The notes beneath the pieces are model-generated. The model was not told where the DNA came from, did no database searches, and saw only the letters and a list, made by a program, of their open reading frames with translations. Below are positions 1 to 5,054 of a stretch of 5,054 nt of DNA, piece by piece (position 1 is the first letter of the stretch; every line of letters starts with the position of its first letter). The translations under genes were made by a program, and so were the position numbers. The DNA comes from Burkholderiales bacterium (GTDB lineage Bacteria > Pseudomonadota > Gammaproteobacteria > Burkholderiales > Casimicrobiaceae): assembly GCA_031275075.1 (NCBI GenBank), contig JAISPI010000107.1, positions 1 to 5,054 of the forward strand, written 5' to 3'.

Positions 1-605
1 TGTCCGCTACCGGTCATCACGACATTCATGTCGGTATCACAATGGCTGTCTTCGGCGTAATCAAGATCGAGCCGCGCCGCGCCATCGACGACACCAACAG
101 AAACCGCCGCCACATGATCTCGCAGAGGCGATTCGGTGAGCGCGCCGTCGCGCTGCAATTTTTGCACCGCCCGGGCAAGCGCCACCCAAGCACCGGTGAT
201 TGACGCGCAGCGCGTGCCGCCGTCGGCCTGCAATACATCGCAATCAATGCGCAATGTACGCTCACCCAGTTTCGTCAAATCGGTGACGGCGCGCAGACTG
301 CGGCCAATCAACCGCTGGATTTCCTGCGTACGGCCAGACAGTTTCCCGTCAGCGGCTTCGCGGCGCATCCGGCTGTGCGTCGAACGCGGCAGCATGCCGT
401 ATTCCGCCGTAAGCCAGCCCTTACCCCGTCCCTTGAGAAACGACGGCACACCTTCCTCAACGCTGACAGCGCAGACAACGCGCGTATCACCTTGCGAGAT
501 CAACACCGAACCTTCGGCATGACACAACCAATCCAACTCCAATGTCAACGGACGTAATGCATCAGTCGCACGATCGGTTCTTTGATTATCGGTTTTTTCG
601 TTCAT
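1..605 (-). CDS. rph: Ribonuclease PH (tRNA nucleotidyltransferase), 3' end cut by window edge
   Basis: RNase PH is a phosphate-dependent 3'-5' exoribonuclease of the cytoplasm that trims the last nucleotides after the CCA end of tRNA precursors. Reading the minus strand from the ATG at 605-603 gives 201 complete codons with no stop before the window edge; the family is usually about 240 residues, so some 40 C-terminal residues lie outside. The family signatures are in order: ALRPLTLE near residues 16-23, HAEGSVL (29-35), EEGVPSFLKG (50-59), GWLTAEYGMLPRST (63-76), SGRTQEIQRLIGR (90-102) with the phosphate-binding Arg at 92, DCDVLQADGGTR (121-132) with the second conserved Arg at 132, and EDSHCDTDMNVVMT (185-198) with the catalytic Asp pair at 186 and 192. 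The usual N-terminal MRPxGR motif is replaced by a somewhat longer MNEKTDNQRTDR. The ribosome site is weak (GAG about 5 nt before the ATG). It diverges from the tRNA-Ser gene. The identification is firm; the start is likely but less certain. Confidence 0.96.
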   Translation of the reverse strand, partial: MNEKTDNQRTDRATDALRPLTLELDWLCHAEGSVLISQGDTRVVCAVSVEEGVPSFLKGRGKGWLTAEYGMLPRSTHSRMRREAADGKLSGRTQEIQRLIGRSLRAVTDLTKLGERTLRIDCDVLQADGGTRCASITGAWVALARAVQKLQRDGALTESPLRDHVAAVSVGVVDGAARLDLDYAEDSHCDTDMNVVMTGSG

Positions 606-640
606 GGTGCTCTATAAGACAATTCAACAATGTTTAAGAT

Positions 641-675
641 TAACACAAGCGTGTTATACCGTTTACCCCGCTTGT
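641..675. repeat. Overlapping inverted repeats upstream of rph, possible operator or hairpin
   Basis: Two inverted repeats share bases. The first is perfect, TAACAC (641-646) and GTGTTA (651-656) around the 4-base centre AAGC. The second pairs ACAAGCG (645-651) with CGCTTGT (669-675) across a 17-base spacer. They cannot both form in the same RNA strand. A direct repeat TGTTAT also occurs at 652-657 and 673-678, offset 21 bp or about two helical turns. The block lies 36-70 bp upstream of the rph start and, read on the minus strand, contains a -10-like TATAAC (658-653). It has no T tract, so it does not look like a terminator. A binding site for a regulator is an inference only. Confidence 0.35.
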
Positions 676-763
676 TATGCGAAACAAATGGCCTCTGGCC
701 AAAAGCACAGGCTGTCCTTTTGATTAATCAATACGACCGCTCCCTTAGCAAGCGATAAATCCC

Positions 764-792
764 TTTTATTCGGGAAGGGTTGCCGTTATAAT
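764..792 (+). promoter_or_regulatory. Promoter of the tRNA-Ser gene
   Basis: A perfect sigma-70 -10 hexamer TATAAT sits at 787-792, 12 bp before the mature tRNA 5' end. With 17-bp spacing the -35 would be TTTTAT (764-769), a poor match to TTGACA. Transcription would begin around 799-800, leaving a leader of only a few bases for RNase P to remove. The stretch between -10 and start is pyrimidine- and C-rich (TCCTCCC). A short inverted repeat, CCCTT (761-765) and AAGGG (775-779), overlaps the -35 region; its role is unknown. Confidence 0.55.
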
Positions 793-804
793 TCCTCCCT
801 TCGC

Positions 805-894
805 GGAGAGATGGCCGAGCGGTTGAAGGTACCTGACTCGAAATCAGGCGTAGGTGTAAGCCTACCGTGGGTTCGAATCCCACTCTCTCCGCCA
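805..894 (+). tRNA. tRNA-Ser, anticodon CGA (decodes UCG)
   Basis: The 90-nt gene folds into a class II tRNA. The acceptor stem GGAGAGA (805-811) pairs with TCTCTCC (884-890), followed by discriminator G891 and an encoded CCA (892-894). The anticodon stem is CCTGA (832-836) with TCAGG (844-848), closing a seven-base loop with anticodon CGA at 839-841. A long variable arm, typical of tRNA-Ser, is formed by GTAGG (850-854) and CCTAC (861-865). The T arm is GTGGG (867-871), loop TTCGAAT, CCCAC (879-883). The G discriminator and long extra arm are known serine identity elements. No integrated element or repeated 3' end is seen next to it. Confidence 0.98.
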
Positions 895-906
895 GAGCAT
901 CATCCA

Positions 907-941
907 AAGCCGCCCGGTAAATTCCATCGGGCGGCTTTTTT
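907..941 (+). terminator. Intrinsic terminator after tRNA-Ser
   Basis: A perfect 10-bp GC-rich stem, AAGCCGCCCG (907-916) with CGGGCGGCTT (928-937), encloses an 11-base loop and runs into a T tract (936-941). It starts 12 bases after the encoded CCA, so the tRNA transcript has a short trailer. On the opposite strand the stem is not followed by a T tract, so it works mainly on plus-strand transcription. It should separate the tRNA unit from rpiA. Confidence 0.9.
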
Positions 942-960
942 ATAAGGAAACGGCAAACGG

Positions 961-969
961 TGTGATAAT
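961..969 (+). promoter_or_regulatory. Possible extended -10 promoter element for the rpiA unit
   Basis: TGTGATAAT reads as an extended -10 (TGn followed by GATAAT, five of six bases of TATAAT). The -35 position at 17-bp spacing (941-946, TATAAG) is poor, which is tolerated by extended -10 promoters. It lies just downstream of the tRNA terminator and would give a leader of about 30 nt before rpiA. This is a motif match only. Confidence 0.4.
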
Positions 970-994
970 GTTAGTTTCTCTGGAATGATTCCCC

Positions 995-999
995 GAGGA
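995..999 (+). promoter_or_regulatory. Shine-Dalgarno site fixing the rpiA start
   Basis: GAGGA lies 6 bases before the ATG at 1006. The alternative in-frame ATG at 985 has no such site upstream and would add seven residues (MIPRGLT) that are not part of the usual RpiA N-terminus, so the start at 1006 is preferred. Confidence 0.8.
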
Positions 1000-1005
1000 C
1001 TTACC

Positions 1006-1677
1006 ATGGCACAAGACGATTTGAAGCGGGCAGCGGCTGAAGCGGCGCTCAAATATGTTGAGGACAATACTTGGCTGGGCGTCGGTACCGGCAGCACGGT
1101 GGATTTTTTTATCGAGGCGCTGGCCGAAAAACGCAAAGCCTTCATCAAGGGCGCGGTATCGAGTTCGGAGCGCACAACGAAGTTACTCAAAAAAGTCGGT
1201 ATCGAAGTCGAAGAACTGAATAATGCCGGCGATTTGTCGGTGTACATCGATGGCGCCGACGAAGTCACCGAACACGGCGCGATGATCAAGGGCGGCGGCG
1301 GCGCATTGACGCGCGAAAAAATAGTGGCCGCAGCCGCGCGTAAATTTGTCTGCATCGCCGACGGCTCGAAACTCAAACCCGTGCTGGGCGATTTTCCGGT
1401 GCCCATCGAAGTGATTCCGATGGCTCGCAGTTTTGTGGCGCGCGCGATTGTGCGTCTCGGCGGATACCCGGAATGGCGCAGCGGCTTTACGACCGACAAC
1501 GGCAATGTAATTCTCGATGTTCACGGCTGGACATTGTTGAACCCGGTTGAAATGGAAGCAAAGCTCAACCAGATTCCCGGTATCGTAACGGTCGGCATTT
1601 TTGCGCAACGCGGCGCCGATGTGATTTTGCTTGGCGAAAAAAACGGTGTGCGCACGCTAACGCCGGGTACTTTTTGA
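1006..1677 (+). CDS. rpiA: Ribose-5-phosphate isomerase A
   Basis: RpiA is the cytoplasmic enzyme of the non-oxidative pentose phosphate pathway that interconverts ribose-5-phosphate and ribulose-5-phosphate. The 223-residue product matches the family length (E. coli about 219). It begins MAQDDLKRAAAEAALKYV, close to the E. coli MTQDELKK start. The substrate-binding loop GVGTGST is at residues 25-31 and AVSSSE at 50-55. The catalytic DGADE is at 82-86 (Asp82, Asp85), followed by the KGGGGALTREK stretch with Lys95 and the general-base Glu104. TDNGNVILDVHG (163-174) and PGIVTVGIFAQRGADV (191-206) complete the C-terminal signature. All catalytic positions are present and nothing suggests damage. 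The start is set by the GAGGA site. The gene follows the tRNA terminator and is 15 bp upstream of proA, so it probably opens a three-gene transcript. Confidence 0.97.
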   Translation: MAQDDLKRAAAEAALKYVEDNTWLGVGTGSTVDFFIEALAEKRKAFIKGAVSSSERTTKLLKKVGIEVEELNNAGDLSVYIDGADEVTEHGAMIKGGGGALTREKIVAAAARKFVCIADGSKLKPVLGDFPVPIEVIPMARSFVARAIVRLGGYPEWRSGFTTDNGNVILDVHGWTLLNPVEMEAKLNQIPGIVTVGIFAQRGADVILLGEKNGVRTLTPGTF

Positions 1678-1692
1678 CGGAAAGACGGGCTT

Positions 1693-2979
1693 ATGAAACC
1701 TTCTGATTTCGATTCGATCGCTGCGTACATGGACGCGGTTGGTAGCGCGGCGCGGCAAGCGGCAACGGAAGTAGCACGCGCCGACACTGCCGCCAAAAAC
1801 CAGGCATTGATAACGATGGCGGCGGCAATCCGCCGCCAGGCAGCAACGCTGCTGGAAGCGAACGCGCAAGATGTGGAAGCGGCGCGCGCCAAGCAGCTCG
1901 ATGCGGCATTCATCGACCGACTGACTTTGAAACTCTCTACCATTGAAACGATGGCCGAAGGACTCGCGCAAATGGTGGCGTTGCCCGATCCGGTCGGCGC
2001 GATCACTGATTTGACGGCGCGGCCATCGGGAATCCAGGTCGGCAGGATGCGGGTACCGCTCGGTGTTATCGGGATTGTGTACGAAGCGCGCCCCAATGTT
2101 ACCGCTGATGCGGCGGGACTGTGTCTGAAGGCAGGAAACGCGGTGGTTCTGCGCGGCGGTTCGGAAGCATTGCGAAGCAATCTGGCGATTGCTGCCTGTG
2201 TTCACGAAGGGTTGCGCGCCGCCGGATTGCCGGAAACGGCAGTGCAAATGGTGGCGACGTCCGACCGTGAAGCCGTTGGCCATCTGATCCGTGACGAAGC
2301 GCACATCGATGTGATCGTGCCGCGCGGCGGCAAGAGCCTGATTGAACGCATCGTACGCGAAGCGCGGGTGCCGGTAATCAAACATCTGGACGGTATCTGT
2401 CATGTGTACCTTGATGCCGACGCCGATCCTGAAAAGGCTGTTCGTATTGCCGACAACGCCAAAACGCAGCGCTACGCGCCGTGCAATACGATGGAGACGC
2501 TGTTGGTGCATCAGGCAATCGCCGATACGATTCTGCCGAAGCTGTGTAAGATTTTTCGCGACAAGAATGTGGAATTGCGTGGCTGTGCGCGCACGCGCGC
2601 CATCATTTCGGAGATGCTTGAAGCAACCGAGGAGGACTGGCGCACTGAATATCTGGCGCCGATTCTGTCGATCCGCATCGTCGATTCGCTCGATCAGGCA
2701 ATCGCGCACATCGCTCACTACGGTTCGCAACACACGGATGCCATCGTCACTGAAAATCTTTCGGCGGCAACGCGTTTTCTGCGCGAGGTCGATTCGAGTT
2801 CGGTCATGGTCAATGCTTCGACGCGCTTCTCCGACGGTTTCGAGTATGGGCTTGGCGCGGAGATCGGCATCTCGACGAACAAACTGCATGCCCGCGGCCC
2901 GGTCGGGCTTGAAGGTTTGACAACACAGAAATGGATTGTGTTGGGTGGCAGCCAAACCCGTGGCCAGATTCGGACATAA
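1693..2979 (+). CDS. proA: Glutamate-5-semialdehyde dehydrogenase (gamma-glutamyl phosphate reductase)
   Basis: ProA catalyses the second step of proline synthesis from glutamate: NADPH-dependent reduction of gamma-glutamyl phosphate, supplied by the kinase ProB, to glutamate-5-semialdehyde, which cyclises to pyrroline-5-carboxylate. The 428-residue product fits the family (E. coli 417) and the aldehyde dehydrogenase superfamily fold. Visible signatures are VPLGVIGIVYEARPNVTADAA split over residues 121-141, GNAVVLRGGSEA (148-158), VPRGGKSLI (209-217), IKHLDGICHVYLD (230-241), and the catalytic region NAKTQRYAPCNTMETLLVH with the nucleophile Cys264. The C-terminal block ASTRFSDGFEYGLGAEIGIS followed by HARGPVGLEGLTT is typical. 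The first 25 residues are more variable. Only a weak purine-rich stretch precedes the ATG, so translation may be helped by coupling to rpiA 15 bp upstream. No proB is in the window. It is followed after 9 bp by the dsbD-like gene. Confidence 0.97.
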   Translation: MKPSDFDSIAAYMDAVGSAARQAATEVARADTAAKNQALITMAAAIRRQAATLLEANAQDVEAARAKQLDAAFIDRLTLKLSTIETMAEGLAQMVALPDPVGAITDLTARPSGIQVGRMRVPLGVIGIVYEARPNVTADAAGLCLKAGNAVVLRGGSEALRSNLAIAACVHEGLRAAGLPETAVQMVATSDREAVGHLIRDEAHIDVIVPRGGKSLIERIVREARVPVIKHLDGICHVYLDADADPEKAVRIADNAKTQRYAPCNTMETLLVHQAIADTILPKLCKIFRDKNVELRGCARTRAIISEMLEATEEDWRTEYLAPILSIRIVDSLDQAIAHIAHYGSQHTDAIVTENLSAATRFLREVDSSSVMVNASTRFSDGFEYGLGAEIGISTNKLHARGPVGLEGLTTQKWIVLGGSQTRGQIRT

Positions 2980-2981
2980 GG
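2978..2981 (+). promoter_or_regulatory. Shine-Dalgarno site favouring a GTG start for the dsbD-like gene
   Basis: AAGG overlaps the proA stop codon and lies 7 bases before the GTG at 2989. The in-frame ATG at 2998 would be 16 bases away, outside the usual range. Both starts yield an intact signal peptide, differing by three residues (MSK). Confidence 0.5.
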
Positions 2982-2988
2982 TTTGCGC

Positions 2989-5054
2989 GTGTCAAAAATG
3001 AAATACGTTGTTGGGTTGTTCGTTTTTCTGTTCGCCTTCGCCGGGCAGGTCAGTGCGCAAACGCCGCCGCCCGTAAAAGCGATGTTGATCAGCAACGTGG
3101 ATAGCGTCGCGCCCGGAACCACATTCACCGTTGCGCTGCGCCTCGACATGGCGCCGGGCTGGCATACCTACTGGAAGAACCCGGGCGACACCGGTTTGCC
3201 GACGACGATCGCCTGGACGTTGCCGGAAGGCGTAACGGCAGGGGAATTGCAATGGCCGGCGCCGCAAGCGCAACGGGTCGGGCCGTTCATCAACTACGGT
3301 TTTGAGCACAGCGTATTGTTGCTCACCGAATTCAAGGCAGCCGACATCGTTCCACCATCGCTCACGATCAAGGCGCGCGCCGACTGGTTGATGTGCAAGG
3401 AAGTTTGCGTTCCAGACGGCGCCGATTTGACGTTGATGTTGCCGATAACCGCTACGGCACAGCCCGCTTCTGCCGCCACTGTTGCCATTACTGCAACGCA
3501 AGACCTCTTGCCGAAACCGCTTACCGGCTGGACAGCTGCCGCACAAGGTGATGGCACACAGATTACGTTGCGCTTGACGCCCGCGTTCCCGGAAACACCC
3601 GACCCCGGTACGCTGTATTTTTTCGCCGATGAGTCCCAAAAAATTGAGCCGTCTTTCGCGCAAACGCTGCAACGCGACGGCAACACACTCATATTGACGC
3701 TGCCGGTGTCGCACCAACTGGACGGCGGCTTGCCGCGTTTGTCAGGTGTTTTACGCTCGGCGCAACCGTGGGGCGGCGCCAATGGCGACTTTACAACCGT
3801 CACCATCGACGTGCCGGTCAAGGGCGCAGTATCGCCGGGACCGATACCAACATTCGACGCCCCTCCGACGGCACAACCGCCGGGGATGGGCGCGGCGGAA
3901 GCCCCAGACAAAGGAGCGATAACCGCGTGGTCGAGTCCTGTGGTTGTCGGCCCCACCATTTATACTGATGAAGTCTTTTCGCCATTTTGGGCGGTCGTCC
4001 AACCCACACTCGATGCAAATAGCAGCAACTTCTTCTCGCTGGCAATAGCAGCGTTCTTTGCGTTGCTGGGCGGTATGATTTTGAATCTGATGCCGTGCGT
4101 GTTCCCTATTATTTCGTTGAAAGTGCTGGGGTTCGTCAAGCACGGCGACAACCGCGCAACACTGCGACACGAAGCGCTGGCGTTCAGCGCCGGGGTAATA
4201 CTGACGTTCCTGGCATTGGGCAGCGTGCTGCTGGCGCTGCAAGCGATGGGCGAACAGTTAGGCTGGGGGTTTCAGCTACAGTCGCCAGTTGTGATCACCG
4301 GTCTTGCGCTGCTCTTTTTCGTAATGGCGCTGAACTTTTCCGGCGTTTTCGAGTTCGGCGCACTGGCGCCGTCGAGTTTAACCAACTGGACCGCACGGAA
4401 CCGCGCGCTTGATGCGTTCGGCTCCGGCGTACTGGCCGTGATCGTCGCCTCGCCGTGTACCGCCCCGTTCATGGGCACGGCACTCGGCTATACGCTGACG
4501 CAGGACGCAATAACCACGCTTCTCATCTTCGCGATGCTGGGGCTGGGCATGGCGCTGCCGTATGCGCTGCTGGCGTTTTTCCCGGCTTGGCAACGGTTTT
4601 TACCGAAACCCGGCGCCTGGATGTTGCGTTTGAAGCAATTGCTGGCGTTTCCGCTGTATGCAACGGTGGCATGGTTGGCGTGGGTGCTCGGCGAACAACG
4701 GGGTGGCGATGTCGTGTTTGGGTTGTTGCTGGCGCTGGTGATGGTGGCGCTGGCGTTGTGGGCGTGGCATGGCTATCGGATGGCGTTCGGCGCCAGCCCC
4801 AGTGTCAAAATCCGATGGATATTGACAGCGGCAACAGGCGTTGTGATGGCGGGCTGGTTGATTTCGCCTGTGTTTTTCGCAGCAGCGGATCGTGTTGAAC
4901 AGACGAGCGTACCGAAGCAAACAAATGTCTGGCAGCCGTACAGCGCCGCTGCCGTTATAAAGGAAAACGCCGCCGGAAAAACGGTGTTCGTCGATTTCAC
5001 CGCGGCTTGGTGCGTAACCTGTCAAGCCAACAAAAAATGGGTGCTCGATACCGA
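2989..5054 (+). CDS. dsbD: DsbD family protein-disulfide reductase (ScsB-like), C-terminus cut by window edge
   Basis: This inner-membrane electron transporter family passes reducing power from cytoplasmic thioredoxin across the membrane to periplasmic thiol proteins. The window holds 688 codons with no stop. Residues 1-23 form a signal peptide (short basic start, hydrophobic core, VSA before QTPPP). A periplasmic region of about 320 residues carries the DsbD/ScsB N-terminal type domain, with PGWHTYWKNPGDTGLPT near 55-71 and a redox pair in WLMCKEVCVP (Cys136, Cys140). A Pro/Ala-rich linker follows (about 284-325). The membrane domain shows about eight hydrophobic segments (near 349-376, 396-418, 434-452, 478-500, 509-531, 550-568, 574-594, 609-631), with the paired cysteines in NLMPCVFP (Cys370) and ASPCTAPFMG (Cys490). 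The C-terminal thioredoxin-like domain begins at FVDFTAAWCVTC (Cys675, Cys678) and is truncated. All three cysteine pairs are present. The long N-terminal region and CX3C pair favour the ScsB-like subgroup over classical E. coli DsbD, which is about 565 residues. The exact periplasmic partner is unknown. Confidence 0.93.
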   Translation, partial: MSKMKYVVGLFVFLFAFAGQVSAQTPPPVKAMLISNVDSVAPGTTFTVALRLDMAPGWHTYWKNPGDTGLPTTIAWTLPEGVTAGELQWPAPQAQRVGPFINYGFEHSVLLLTEFKAADIVPPSLTIKARADWLMCKEVCVPDGADLTLMLPITATAQPASAATVAITATQDLLPKPLTGWTAAAQGDGTQITLRLTPAFPETPDPGTLYFFADESQKIEPSFAQTLQRDGNTLILTLPVSHQLDGGLPRLSGVLRSAQPWGGANGDFTTVTIDVPVKGAVSPGPIPTFDAPPTAQPPGMGAAEAPDKGAITAWSSPVVVGPTIYTDEVFSPFWAVVQPTLDANSSNFFSLAIAAFFALLGGMILNLMPCVFPIISLKVLGFVKHGDNRATLRHEALAFSAGVILTFLALGSVLLALQAMGEQLGWGFQLQSPVVITGLALLFFVMALNFSGVFEFGALAPSSLTNWTARNRALDAFGSGVLAVIVASPCTAPFMGTALGYTLTQDAITTLLIFAMLGLGMALPYALLAFFPAWQRFLPKPGAWMLRLKQLLAFPLYATVAWLAWVLGEQRGGDVVFGLLLALVMVALALWAWHGYRMAFGASPSVKIRWILTAATGVVMAGWLISPVFFAAADRVEQTSVPKQTNVWQPYSAAAVIKENAAGKTVFVDFTAAWCVTCQANKKWVLDT

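Noticed and set aside
136..522. Plus-strand open frame of 128 residues opposite rph
   Set aside because: The minus strand here encodes the RNase PH core with all catalytic motifs; the plus-strand translation is low-complexity Arg/Ser/Pro-rich.
805..894. tRNA-Ser as an integration site for a mobile element
   Set aside because: No integrase, no direct repeat of the tRNA 3' end and no foreign-looking gene are seen; the next feature is a terminator and a housekeeping gene.
985..1005. Upstream ATG giving RpiA seven extra residues
   Set aside because: It has no ribosome site, and the ATG at 1006 has GAGGA at correct spacing and gives the typical N-terminus.
1521..2180. Minus-strand open frame spanning the rpiA-proA junction
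   Set aside because: It overlaps two well-supported genes on the other strand and its Ser/Ala/Arg-rich translation shows no family signature.
1657..2955. Minus-strand open frame of 432 residues opposite proA
   Set aside because: It is fully antisense to an intact proA with all family motifs. The translation is Arg/His/Gln-rich with no recognisable domain, as expected for the mirror frame of a GC-leaning gene.
3410..3421. Sequence resembling the reverse of a Neisseria DNA uptake signal (CCAGACGGC)
   Set aside because: It lacks the full conserved decamer, lies inside a coding region and does not recur, so it gives no evidence for uptake signals or for Neisseria.
2992..3717. Minus-strand open frame of 241 residues opposite the dsbD-like gene
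   Set aside because: It lies antisense to the signal peptide and periplasmic domain. Composition is Arg/Gly/Gln-rich with no motif; overlapping minus frames such as 3294-3959 and 3751-4242 are similar shadows.
1..5054. Search for a novel defence, mobile or CRISPR system
   Set aside because: Every coding stretch is explained by known housekeeping families; no spaced direct repeats, transposase, toxin-antitoxin pair or unknown gene was found.

Overview
The window looks like an ordinary chromosomal housekeeping region of a Gram-negative proteobacterium, most likely a betaproteobacterium. Three things point there by eye: the ProA active-site segment (QRYAPCNTMETLLVH) resembles the Neisseria/Burkholderiales form, RpiA is of the long-conserved proteobacterial type, and a DsbD/ScsB-type inner-membrane disulfide reductase with a signal peptide is present. 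Base composition is moderately GC-rich with a GC-leaning third codon position. Genus cannot be assigned from this sequence alone.

Layout: (1) 1-605, minus strand, most of rph (RNase PH), whose C-terminal end runs off the left edge. (2) 606-804, a 199-bp divergent intergenic region with two overlapping inverted repeats in front of rph (641-675) and a promoter with a perfect TATAAT (787-792) in front of a tRNA gene. (3) 805-894, tRNA-Ser(CGA) with a long variable arm and encoded CCA, followed by a strong intrinsic terminator (907-941). (4) 942-1005, a short leader with a possible extended -10 element and a clear Shine-Dalgarno for the next gene. (5) A tightly packed plus-strand run: rpiA (1006-1677), proA (1693-2979) and a dsbD/scsB-like gene (2989 to the right edge, incomplete), with gaps of only 15 and 9 bp, so probably one transcription unit.

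Functions: RNase PH matures tRNA 3' ends; tRNA-Ser(CGA) reads UCG codons; RpiA interconverts ribose-5-phosphate and ribulose-5-phosphate; ProA makes glutamate-5-semialdehyde for proline synthesis with NADPH; the DsbD-like protein moves electrons from cytoplasmic thioredoxin to periplasmic thiol proteins. The three plus-strand genes share no single pathway. I found no mobile element, CRISPR array, defence system, phage gene or pseudogene, and nothing that supports a novel system. The more interesting points are the ScsB-like architecture of the last gene, the operon composition, and the repeats upstream of rph.
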